From positions 2,866,001 through 2,930,000 of the forward strand of contig CM063292.1 of the NCBI GenBank assembly GCA_032173965.1: a stretch of DNA of 64,000 bases, given 5' to 3'. Within the stretch, counting starts at the first letter, position 1; every line of letters starts with the position of its first letter. This document shows, piece by piece, positions 37,540-47,540 of this stretch. The DNA comes from Sitta carolinensis. Taxonomy: Eukaryota; Chordata; Aves; Passeriformes; Sittidae. Made by a program: the position numbers and the translations under genes. The notes beneath the pieces are model-generated. The model saw only the letters and a list, made by a program, of their open reading frames with translations, was not told the origin of the DNA and did not search any database.

Positions 37540-39560
37540 CCTGAATGCCTGGTGGGAGAGGAGAAAGTCCACAAGGAAGTGGATTTGGGGCTGAATTTTC
37601 CGAGGGGTTATTATTATTAACAACAGAGAGTTAAACTATTAATGTTTAAATGAAGAATAATACCAGAAGGTATTACCAGAATTATACTCCACCTCGCTGC
37701 CATTGGTTTTAATGAGTCTAGGAATGGGCCCAAAGTGCCCTAAAGGGATTTAACCAGTGGGGAGAACAAATTTTACCTGGAACTAATGAGCCCACCATGG
37801 CAAATGGAAATTCTGTTCATCTCCGCTGGATAACGTGGACCGGTCTTTATGGAGAGATGGAAACTGTTGAAGTGCTGGCCCCAGGACTGTGCCTGTGGTA
37901 ACCTGCTCCCAGATGCTGCTGGGCTGCACCAGGGTTAGGTCACCCAAAGAGAGGATGTGTTTCCACCTCGCTGTTTTCCTACCAGGATGAAATTCCCAGA
38001 CTTCTCTTCAGATGGGATAAATCCTCTGGGGAGCCAGCATAAATCAGGCCTTAATGTGTGTACCCCCAGCCAGCACTCCCTCACAAACACCCCCATTCTG
38101 TGCATCATGGTGTAAGTGTATTGTGGTTCCTTTCTCAAGCCCAAATCCATCTTCGAGGCCTCCCTGAGCAGAGCCCTCCGTGTCAGAGCCTGTTCCTGAA
38201 CAGAATCTGACTCCTGGGGGCCTGAGCACAGCCCCAGGGCTCAGACACAGACAGACTCTTCAAACTCCACAGCTGGAGCTCCTCTCTGATGGAGTTCACA
38301 CCTCCCACAAGCAAGTCTTGGGCAGCAGACATCCCTCAGAAGGGATCCTTGGGAGAGCACATGGATAACTGGAGGCCAGGTGATAGCCAGCCTGGCTTAT
38401 ACAATAATAAAAGAAGATGTCAGTTTTTCCCTTTCTGTCCTGTTTTGGTGAGGATAAGAAGTCCAGAGCTATCTCTCTGCCCAGGGCATGTCTATAAAAT
38501 AGCCCCTGCTGTCAGTCTGGGGCTGATGGGAAGAGGTTGGATGGGGTCACTCAGAGATGCAGAATAAGACCCCAAATCCCCTGACTGTCCACACAACACA
38601 GACATTCTCCTCTTTTTGTCTCCTCTGACCAAGGGATTTGGAGAAACACCCCCATAGAGAGAAGGTTCTGCTGGTGAAGAAGGCAAGGACAGCTCTGGAT
38701 TATGAAGGCAAGGCAAATATTACAGAGATTTTGTGGGAGCTTTCTTTTTTCCCTTGGAAAGACATAATCCCTAATGCTGTAATCTGTGGTTTGGCTCCCA
38801 GGTCCATTTTTCCCAGTGATTGCTGCAGAGTGAGCCTTGATTCAGACCAGTTTAGCTGGAACCAGAACACAGCTGAAGGTGTTTGGAAATTACTTTCAAT
38901 CTTCAACACTCCAGAGACCTGGCTGGGAATGTTGCAGATAGATCAAGGAAATTAAAAGGAACATTGGGGTCACTACTAGAGGTCAGGTGAGAAAAGGAAG
39001 AGTTCACCCTGATTAATCAGAAACACGATGTTGTTGAGAAGAGAAAATATTTTGGGGTTTAGACTCCTGGCAAACAACAGCAAAATACCAACAACTGCCT
39101 TTGGATGGTTTTTTTTTTTCCTTCCAACCAAACCAGAGGAAATTCCTGAACTGACAATGAACAGGAACAATGAGTGAGTCAGTGCCCCCAGTGCCAGAAA
39201 TTCTCTGGATTTCCTAGCCAGACTGATGTCTTTGGAAGGTCAGAGAGATACAGAGATACATTTCTATAAAACTTGGGGGTTGAGTGTAAGCCAAGTCAAG
39301 ACACAGATAATGAAGGCAGAAATATTCCAGCTACCCATAAAACATCAGATCTTTGGAGAGAGAGAAGACACACTTTCTCCCTCACTCTTTCCCAATATTT
39401 TTTGCTCATTTATAATGTTATGTTGCTTTTAGTTTTATATGAAAGGTGCTCAGATTCTGTGTCTGATGACAACCCTGTAAAACCACCTAAAAAGAGCTGT
39501 GGGAGGATAATGCTCAGAAATCCTATTAGTATTTTAATCCTGTCTATTCTGATTCCAAGA

Positions 39561-39661
39561 TTTTTTTTTTTTTTTTTCATTTTGTAGAATGGGGCCCTGG
39601 CAATACCTGACACCAAAGAGCCAGGGGTAATGTAGTATTGCTTTTTTTTTTTTTTTTTTTT
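39561..39661. repeat. Two poly(T) tracts 64 bases apart
   Basis: T17 (39561-39577) and T20 (39642-39661) flank a 64-base unique segment. No shared flanking sequence was found that would make them ends of one element. Confidence 0.93.
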
Positions 39662-41035
39662 CAGGAGTGTTTATGCCTTGCCATGGTACATCCTAGACCT
39701 ATCCATGCTTATCTCTAATATTCATCAACATAATTGTGGAAAAAATCCCAGAAGGTAGGGTTATTCTCAAAACCAGGCCAGGTGCAATCACATATAAAAA
39801 TAAGTCTAATCATCATAATTGGCATCAGGGTCCAAATTTCATTCATCTGGTGGCTCATGCTGACTTTGGGTGGACCAGTTTCAGTCCTGCACCCAAGGAT
39901 GCCACAGATCCATGGTGACACACTGCCACCAGCTCAGGAAGTGCCCCATAAATGATGTAAGCCCAGGAAGGGAGGCAGAAACGAGCAGCCAGAGGAGAAT
40001 GTGATTTTTAAATCCTAAAGGGAGCCTGTGCTCTGCACAGAACATTCCTGCCATACATTACTCATCTGTTTACTTGCTATTAATTTAAATGCAAAACTGT
40101 GAACAATATCTCTGGGACATTTTTTTTCCCCTGGTAGCTGTAAAGTCCCTAAAATCCCAGTTCCCAGTCCCAATGTCACACTGTTAATGTTATTACTAGG
40201 CACTCACACAATCGATAGGAGCTCTGAAGATATCCAGATGCACCAAGCAGATACACAACGTGATATTATTCCTGGCATGCTCCAAATCTCATTATTTTCA
40301 GCAAGTATCACTGGAGGAGTGACCTCCTTGCAATGTGAACACGAGCAGAAACCACAGCCCCGGGCCCCTTTTTTTCAAGCTGTAATTTCCTAATCTCGCA
40401 CCGCTGAACCCAAACACGCAAAAATGCAACAATGGATGGAAAGAGAAGAAGGCTTCGCTGTATGAGTGCTGGATCAGGAAAGGAATGGCTGGAAAACCTA
40501 AATTGTAGTAGGAGAACATTCCAGCTCAGGGATCTGGTGACGCTGGAGCTGAGCTGTGCTCCTGTGGTTTGCAGTACCACCAGATGGATAACCTCGGGCT
40601 GCAGCCCAGTCCAGGGGTTGTTTTCCCCCAGCACAGTTGGCACAGCCTCTGTTATGCTCAGATAAAGATGAAAAGTTTAACCTGGGAAAAACAAGGAGGG
40701 GGGAAAATAACAAATTGTTATTTTTTTTTGTTGTTTCTCTCTGCAGTTTCAAAGGCTGCAGCGGGAGCAGAAGGCATCCTCTGGAACAGGAACTGCGAGT
40801 TGATACAGATGCATTGATTTAATCAGCCTGGATGACACCATTTATTTGTGCAAAACCTCTGTGACAAAAACGTGCCACTTTGAAGGTACGGTGATATCTG
40901 CCCGGTCCTGCCTGGCACGTTGAAATGTGTGATAAGCCAGCTTGGAAGGGCTCATTTTAGGGTGTTATTTGCTTTATGGCTCACATTTTTTTTGTGTTAT
41001 GCAGGACAGTTCACAGGCCAGGAGGATCTGAAAGC

Positions 41036-41056
41036 TTTTTTTTTTTTTTTTTTTTT
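41036..41056. repeat. Poly(T) homopolymer, 21 bases
   Basis: Uninterrupted T tract preceded by GATCTGAAAGC and followed by GCATTAAATTTTAG. Confidence 0.95.
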
Positions 41057-41389
41057 GCATTAAATTTTAGATAATTAATTCAAATTTGCCACCCAGCGCA
41101 CCAGACTGACATGGGCAAACAAACCAGAAAGCACGAATATTATATGAAAAAAGAGAGGAAATATCAAAGCCCTGTGTTTTCTGGTCTTTATTAGACAGAA
41201 ATTAAAGAGTTTTTAATCCATGGGAATGCAAAATTTGAGAGATTACATGATGGGAGACAATGTGAGATTGTCATCTCTTCAGCAACAGCATGAGAAAATA
41301 TTTGGAGTTCCTACGTACAACAGCAAAAGTTTACATGATAAATCAGTAGCTTGAGTGCTTCCAGAATCCTGGTACAGATGAATGTGTTG

Positions 41390-41560
41390 AAACTATTGTT
41401 TCTGTTGTCTTTTTAATGCTACTGGGAAGCTTTTTGTGGTAAAGCAGCAGTTATTGCCAGCTACATTATTACAGTCTCAGTCTAACATCTGCAATTACTA
41501 GGGAGTAAACGGTTCGCATCCCATATGAAATATAAAAAAAAATGAGGAACAGATTTTGCT
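41390..41560. other. Possible conserved non-coding element
   Basis: Compact unique block with TTTTTAATGCTACTGGG, GCAGTTATTGCC, TACATTATTACAG and GCAATTACTAGGG words. It has enhancer-like texture and no coding signal. Confidence 0.27.
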
Positions 41561-41688
41561 ATTATTCTCCCTCTCTGCGAATTCTGTGACATTTTTTCCT
41601 GTTTAATCGTGCCTGGGCAGTTTAAAGGTCTGGGAGCAAAGGAAACCAAAGGGCTCATTTACAATTAGTGATGGCTAAACATCAGGGG

Positions 41689-41740
41689 AAAAAAAAAAAA
41701 AAAAAGGGAAAAAAAGAAAGGATGGGGGAGAATTTGGTGG
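41689..41740. repeat. A17 tract within a purine-rich run
   Basis: A17 at 41689-41705 followed by GGG, A-rich and GGGGG purine sequence. It superficially resembles a polypurine tract, but no LTR was found on either side. Confidence 0.85.
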
Positions 41741-42120
41741 TTGAGAAAAAATTGAGATGATAATCAGGAATCTATGGAAAATCTCTCTAGAGATCAGATT
41801 TTACTGGTTTCCTCTTCTGTATCCTGTTCATCCCAAGGTCCTGCTTCTCCCTGTCCAGGCAGCTCTCCCTCTCCAGCTCTCCAGCTCCCTCCACCACCCC
41901 ACCCTGCACATTTTCCTCCAGACACAGAGCTGGGAGGAGATCCCACCGTAAAGATCCATCCAGCTTGCTCATTTCCTTGCTTCAAAGCTCTCCTTTAACG
42001 TTTTCTTCTGCCACAGTGCCTACAAGGAACAATAAAATCCATTAAAAGTTGCATTTCCTGGCATGAGGAAATAATTTTGCCAATATTTACGAACAGTATT
42101 GACTTCGGTGTGGTGGCTCA

Positions 42121-42319
42121 CATTCCTAATTCCTGAGAAGGCCATCACATCCTCTCACTCATCTCTCTTCTGTCTGAAGAAGCAGAATCCATTTAATTGC
42201 TTTCACACTGAGGACTAAATCTTTGATTATCCTTGGCACCACCCTCTAAGTGTGTTCCAGTTTGACCAGTTCCTTTGGGAGCTGGGAGATTTCAGGTATT
42301 CCAGGTGGAGATTGCACCA
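42121..42319 (-). mobile_element. Old CR1/L3-like fragment, member of a 96% identical pair
   Basis: Reverse-complement orientation of an old CR1-family LINE. The order CTCTCACTCATCTCTCTTC, CTGAAGAAGCAGAATCCA, GATTATCCTTGGCACC, CCTTTGGGAGCTGGGAG, GGTATTCCAGGTGGAG matches the generic amniote CR1 3' ORF2 region (loss-of-tail end towards 5'). The whole 199-base piece recurs at 46781-46978 with about eight substitutions and one small gap. Flanking sequence differs abruptly on both sides. Confidence 0.75.
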
Positions 42320-43039
42320 GAAAGCAAAGGGCACCAACTATGCCAAACTGTGATCTTTTGCTCTATTTTAGGTGCTTTCAGGATGAATTCTGCTGCACAA
42401 GGTATCCAAGAGACTGGACCTTGTAGTCCCTTACCTGGCTGGGGTGTTTTGTGCCTTCCAATGAGACACACGGAGCTTGCTCCCTGCTCTCCTGGCACAA
42501 CGTGTCCTCCAGGCAAGGCTTCACTTGTGGGCAAGCCCAAGCCAAGTAGGGTGGATTCCAGCCTTTAAAAAAATATATGAAAAAACCACTTTTATGGAGC
42601 TGCCAAGATGTGCTGCTGCTGAGTTCCCTTGGCAATCCCAGGCAGGCGTTGGCCCGCGAGCCCTCGCCGCGATGCCGCGAGCCCCGGTTCCATCCGGGAC
42701 ACCTCCAATGCCAAAAGCTACTCCAGGAGCAGCCAGTGCAGGCCTTCACACACACAGGATTTCCAAAAGGCTTTCAGCTCTTCCAAGCACTGTTCAAACA
42801 GCGGCTAATTAAACTTTAATTAATGCCTTGACAGATAAAAGGTTTCTCATTTTGCTTTTAGCCGATGCTCGTTCACGGCCAGTGGAAATCATCTGAGACC
42901 CCAACCAAAACACTTTCAGGGTAAACAGACTCTGATTTGCTGCATACATTTAGCTAAGAGCTGGGTGAACACTTTTTTTGTAAATGTATTTACTTATCCT
43001 TTAAAAAAAAAAAAAAAAATATTTCCCTTTTTTTTCTTC
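42320..43039. other. Gene-free stretch with a CpG-dense patch
   Basis: No gene recognised. Ten CpG dinucleotides fall in about 55 bases at 42645-42699, out of keeping with the surroundings. A17 lies at 43003-43019. Open frames up to 125 codons overlap on both strands. Confidence 0.6.
43003..43019. repeat. Poly(A) homopolymer, 17 bases
   Basis: Uninterrupted A tract followed by TATTTCCC and a T-rich run. Confidence 0.93.
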
Positions 43040-43440
43040 CCTGCACAAAGATAAATAAATAGCGAGCTGGAACAAAATGACAGAATATATGTAAAACAGA
43101 GGGGAAAGGTTAAATACCAAAGTGAAATTGGGCATTAAAACAAAAGTCCATTCTCAGGGTGTAAACGAAGTGTCCAACCCTTTCATCAAAAGTGTTTACA
43201 GCTTATTTTTGTAATGTGAGTCTAAGTGGATAATGTAGCACACAGCAAGGGGCTGTGCATAAATACGGCCCTGTTTGTGATTTTAAAAATCATAACAGTC
43301 TTTGAAATATGAAAATCCTGAGTCTTGATACAATCCATATTATTGAACTGATGCCAGCCACCTCCATGGATTTGATTAGCTTGCAGCAATCCAGGGATTT
43401 GATAGAGAGCTTATTTAAGAGCACAGCCTTTGTAGAGTGG
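43040..43440. other. AT-rich block, possible regulatory DNA
   Basis: Unique AT-rich sequence without open frames or repeat signature. It includes AAATACGGCCCTG and GATTTTAAAAATCATAAC (a short ATTTTAAAAAT near-palindrome). Candidate conserved non-coding sequence only. Confidence 0.22.
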
Positions 43441-43828
43441 TGATGAAGTGGCACAAAATGTGCAGAGATTCAAAAAGGTGAGCATTGCTTCCTCCTCCCC
43501 TGCTATAGCTCCACTGGAAGCGCTCAGTCCTCAAGTTCTTTGGAGAACCAGCTCATTTAAGAGCAAAGAGATTATTACAGAACCAAGATGGGCCTGAGAA
43601 ACTTAAAGTTTTCCAAGTAAAACCTTCATCTTGCAAGATTTGCAAGAAAATGTCCTGGTGCTTGCAGGAGATCTGAGCTCACATCTGCCCCCCTGTCTTT
43701 TTTTTAAATCCAACGTGTCAGTGTCAAAAGCTGCTTTCACTATTTCATGGCCAAACCCAAATCTTGGCACAACAGCTTTGTCAAAGACTTCTCCTTGCTC
43801 CACCCATCAAAACCTTCAGATCCAGCTG

Positions 43829-43953
43829 AAGATGCCAGGTTGGATGGGGCTTGGAGCAACCTGCTCTAGTGGAAGGTGTCCCTGCCCACTGCAGTGGGGT
43901 TGGGACAAAGTGATCTTTATGGTCCCTTGTAATCCAAACCATTCTGTGATGCT
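43829..43953 (+). mobile_element. CR1 retrotransposon 3' end (first of two in tandem)
   Basis: Sense CR1: CCAGGTTGGATGGGGCTTGG, GAAGGTGTCCCTGCCCACTG, GGTTGGGACAAAGTGATC, TTGTAATCCAAACCATTCTG. It stops at its 3' end and is followed immediately by a second 5'-truncated CR1 3' end. Non-coding. Confidence 0.93.
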
Positions 43954-44050
43954 CTGTCCCTGCTTATTGCACGGGGTTTGGACCAGATGACCTTTGAGGT
44001 CCCCTTCCAAATCAAACTATTCCATAATTCTAGGACTCTAGGATTCTAGG
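43954..44050 (+). mobile_element. CR1 retrotransposon 3' end with octamer tail (second in tandem)
   Basis: Starts part-way into the CR1 3' region (CTGTCCCTGCTTATTGC), continues GGACCAGATGACC, TTTGAGGTCCCC, TTCCAAATCAAACTATTCC. It ends in about three octamers of ATTCTAGG/ACTCTAGG type at 44027-44050, the characteristic CR1 tail microsatellite. The adjacency suggests this copy landed at or beside the tail of the preceding one. Confidence 0.93.
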
Positions 44051-44974
44051 GCTCAATCTGCTGCATGATTCCTGTTGGAAAAAAGCCACCAAAGCCACCT
44101 CCATTAGATACTCACTGGAGCACAGGACTTATTCTCAGCCTCCACTGATGGAAGTGGTTTTGTGAAAGGAACGTGGACCCCGGTGCCAGGGAGGAATTCC
44201 ATGTCACGCTGCCTCTGCCAGCTGTAAACATCTCCCAGCAGGAGAGCTGGGCCTTGTGGTGCTGTGGACATCCCCCAGTGCCTACAGACCCCACCTGTGG
44301 TTTGGGTGTACCACAAAGACAACATGGGAATTCTCGCCCACATTTGGGCACCTCGCTGGGAATTCTGGTCAAAAACCACTTGAAGAGAGCTGGGCCTGGA
44401 GCAGCTTGTCCTATGTGGGCTGGGGTTTGTGCTGGGAAGGCAAAGGATGCTCCTTCCCCCTTTCATCACACCTTGTGCTCTCTGGGCTGCAGCACACTGG
44501 GGAGTGGGGGGGTTCTGGCACGGTTTGCTGAGAAATATTTTGAAAACCTGGCAAGAAGGAAGACTCAGCCCTAAGCCCTCAGAAAGCCGTTTTCTTTTGT
44601 GACTGAGCTTTCTGGATGCACTCACTGCATTTTTAGCAACGAGACCATTGGCAGAGTTTTCTGAAATCGTTGGTTTCCTGCACCAGAAAACAAAGAGAGC
44701 CAAACCCTTTCCATTGAGCTCGATTGTTCTTGTTCCTTGCTTTGCTGCAGGAAGCACGAGAAGCCAATATCTTTAATAACTGGGATCCAAGCAGCTTTCT
44801 CACATCTCCTTGATGTTTTTCTCAGATCGATTTATATAAAACATTTTGCAAATTCTGGTCAAGTTTACCATCAGGAACAATTCCCGTTATTCATTCGACG
44901 TTTTGCTTTGTTTAATTTAATGGGATTTCTCTGAAATTTCTTCTTATGCCAATCAAAAAAATGCCTTGTATTTC
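44051..44974. other. Gene-free stretch
   Basis: A minus-strand open frame of 217 codons (44104-44757) overlaps a plus frame of 133 codons in GC-moderate sequence. Neither has a recognisable domain, and both look like chance. No repeat recognised. Confidence 0.6.
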
Positions 44975-45125
44975 CTAGTGGTTTACAGCCCTCATATACA
45001 TGCAGACAGTTATCATATCCTCACTTAGTCATAATTTGGCCAACTTAGCCATATTTAAGTATTTTAATCTTTACACATAAGCCATTCTCCTTTGGCTCTT
45101 CATTACTTTTATTAACTTCTAATTT
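44975..45125 (-). mobile_element. Diverged CR1/L3-like fragment
   Basis: Faint but ordered resemblance to the reverse complement of an old amniote CR1 3' ORF2 region: TTTACAGCCCTCATATA, TCATATCCTCACTTAGTCAT, TTTTAATCTTTACACATAAG, CCATTCTCC, CTCTTCATTACTTTTA. Strong divergence; called by eye. Confidence 0.5.
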
Positions 45126-45439
45126 TTTGTTTGTTTGTTTTTCCTTCCCTCCTCCTCTCCCAGAGCTCTCTCTGGGGTGTTGATTCTTTGCTGAGGTTCC
45201 CTGAGTGGAGCAGCATTCAAGAAATTAGATGATCACCATGAGGATAATTTGGAGAGCTCTTCTCCCCATGGTCGGTTCAGCTCCATCTCTCCTTCTGGAG
45301 CATCATAAAGGACAAGGTTTCCACTGCCACATCCTAGAACCAGCAGAGATCAAATGTTCTCCTCAGTGGTGGTCACATACCCCTTCATTCATGGAGACTT
45401 TTTCTGCTGGAGGTGACTTATCCTGAGTTATTGAAGCTT
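45126..45439. other. Intervening stretch with (TTTG)n
   Basis: A small (TTTG)n run lies at 45126-45142. The rest may be degraded old CR1 between two recognisable pieces, but I cannot align it. Confidence 0.5.
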
Positions 45440-45830
45440 TGCCAGTAATTCATCTCCCGAGTGTTTCCCCCCATCTGTAAATCCCACTGCACATTTTGTT
45501 TGCTGTGTCCCCAACGTATCCATGAAGAAATTAGATAAAGTCAGGCTTAACACACTTCCCTCTCCAAGCAGCACCTCCTTCATCTCCTCAAACCTGACAT
45601 ATCAAACTTCATCCTGGTTTGTGGTGTTCCAGCCAATGCAGAGACCACAGACAAGTACTCACATCCAGGCCAGGCTGAGTCAAGCTTTCAATTCAGATTT
45701 TATGGGACTATCAAATGCTTCACTAAAACACAGAGATGTTTGCCCAGAAACCATTGTGGTAGCTGTTTTAATCTTCCTGCTCAGGCCATTAGGGTTGGAG
45801 GAGCTGCTCACAAGATTGTGAATATCTCTT
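45440..45830 (-). mobile_element. Diverged CR1/L3-like fragment with reverse-transcriptase remnant
   Basis: Reverse-complement resemblance to the RT-coding part of CR1 ORF2: CCAACGTATCCATGAAG, AATTAGATAAAGTCAGGC, then TATGGGACTATCAAATGC and TTCACTAAAACACAGAGA. Read on the minus strand, 45709-45730 gives C-F-S-E-A-F-D, close to the F-x-K-A-F-D motif around the first catalytic aspartate (RT motif A) of CR1-clade enzymes. Stops and frameshifts elsewhere make it a fossil. Confidence 0.55.
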
Positions 45831-46594
45831 ATGGAGGTCTCTGCTAGTTCAGAGCCAACAGGAATGTTTTTAACTGAGCCTTCCTCCCTACTTAAAATGC
45901 CCTGAGCTCCAAGAACTGTATCAGCACATCAGATTTGTTCGGTAGTCAGAGGAAATTCAGGCACAACTCCTTGACCTGTGATTTTCAGAAGCAAAGCAAA
46001 GTGAGCCTGGTCACCAAATCAACCCCTGCAGTGCCCTGCTGTGCATTTACCACCTCCATTTGTCTCTTGGTGGCCCTGCACAGGTTGTTGGAGCCAAGAC
46101 TGGCAGAGGGACTTGGTGTCCACCCATGTAGACCTGCCCCTAGAGCACCTGTGGGCTGCCCTGGGTCACCCCAACCTGGAGCAAAGGAAATAAGGACTGG
46201 GAAGGGAGAAGCTCAAGACCTGAGGCTGCTCTGTGTTGGCTTGTCATCACCTGACTTAATAGTTAACATTATTATTACATTTAAGAGAGAACATAAGGAA
46301 TGCATTTGTCTGGAATTACTTATCACTTGGAAGTCTGGGCTCACGAGGAGATATGAACAGCTTTAGCAGGTCAGGCTGGAAGCCCATGCCAAATAACCTC
46401 CTATCTGCAACAGTAGTGAGAGCCCAGCAAAGAGTACAAATGTAGGTCAGTCCTACAGCAACACTTCCCCCCAAATACTTGCCCAGCTTACAGTGGTTTC
46501 TGGCTCAGGCACTTTCTGAACCAGACATGGAGCCTTTCTGTTTAACACAAAACCCAGATGGATTTTAAAAACCTCTGATGAGTTTTTCTTTTGT
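45831..46594. other. Gene-free stretch
   Basis: A plus-strand frame of 143 codons at 45935-46366 is unrecognised. No repeat identified. Position between two old CR1 fragments suggests some of it may be unrecognisable CR1. Confidence 0.5.
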
Positions 46595-47540
46595 GAATGC
46601 ATCCAGTAAACTTTTAACACTCCCAGGATCCCGTGGCAAGGAGTTCCACGGGATGACGAAGCACGGTGTGGAGGATTGCTCCTCCTGGATTGGAGCTGCC
46701 AGCCACCAGCTTCATTTCATGCTTCTGAATTTTGTGTCAGAGCAGAAACAGCAAACAGCTGCTTGCTGTTCTCTCCTTGTCATTCCTAATTCCTGAGAAG
46801 GCCATCAGATCCTCTCACTCATCTCTCTTCTGCCTGAAGAAACAGAATCCATTTAGTTGTTCTCACACTGAGGACTAAATCTTTGATTATCCTTGGCACC
46901 ACCCTCTAAGTTTGTTCCTGTTTGACCAGTTCCTTTGGGAGCTGGGAGATTTCAGGTATTCCAGGTGGAGGTGCACCAAAGTTTATAAAATAACACCTTA
47001 TATCTGTCTGTCTGTCTATCTATCTGTCTATCTATTATCTATTTATCATCAATCATCTGTCATCTCTATGTATCCCTTCTTAATTTCTCAATAATTTCTA
47101 ACATCCCCTTTGTTTCCTGAGAGCCACAAGTCCAAACTATTTCCAGTATAATCACCCTGGAGCTCCATCTCTCCTCGATGGTTAGAGTTAGTTTAGAGTG
47201 TAAGAGTCAGGGTTGCTTTAGAGGATTTCCAGCACCTTCCTCCCCTGTGTCCATCACTTGATGTTTTTCTATCCTGAATTTCATCTCATGTTTTCTCACT
47301 CAGCCATGGACTTCCAGATGGATTTTTGGCATCTCATCACAGCTACCTTTCATCTTTAGGCCCTGAATAATTCAGTGTTATCAGCAGGGTGGACTCATCA
47401 GTCTGTCTCCATCCTCATATGAAGATTTCTTCTCCATCTTTCCTTAGTTTGACCCTGGATCCTAATCCATCTGTCAAGTGGAGTGACCCATACGGAGCTA
47501 TGCTGTTAGTGACTGCTGAAACGCCTTGGAAAGCATCTTT
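46595..47540 (-). mobile_element. Old CR1/L3-like fragment, about 0.95 kb, colinear
   Basis: The plus strand follows the reverse complement of an old amniote CR1 in order: CAAGGAGTTCCACGGGATG, CACCAGCTTCATTTCATG, the 199-base segment at 46781-46978 shared with 42121-42319, CCCTTCTTAATTTCTC, CTGAATTTCATCTCATG, CTGAATAATTCAGTGTTATC and AGTTTGACCCTGGATCC. A tetranucleotide microsatellite interrupts it. No open frame survives. Confidence 0.65.
47003..47044. repeat. (TCTG)n/(TCTA)n tetranucleotide microsatellite
   Basis: About four TCTG/TCTA alternations then TCTA-rich units, lying inside the old CR1 fragment. This type is often length-polymorphic. Confidence 0.92.

Larger units (their letters stand above)
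37540..41389. other. Long gene-free stretch with T tracts
   Basis: No supported gene. It contains T17 at 39561-39577, T20 at 39642-39661 and T21 at 41036-41056. Overlapping short frames at 38.0-38.9 and 40.3-40.8 kb have no recognisable domains. Confidence 0.6.

Noticed and set aside
41505..41525. tRNA B-box-like word GGTTCGCATCC
   Set aside because: Flanking bases do not form a T-arm stem and no A box or acceptor stem is present upstream.
41689..41740. Polypurine tract suggesting an endogenous retrovirus
   Set aside because: No LTR pair, primer-binding site or retroviral coding similarity was found on either side; it reads as an A-rich simple sequence.
44104..44757. 217-codon open frame on the minus strand
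   Set aside because: No domain resemblance, overlaps open frames on the other strand, and no supporting gene context.
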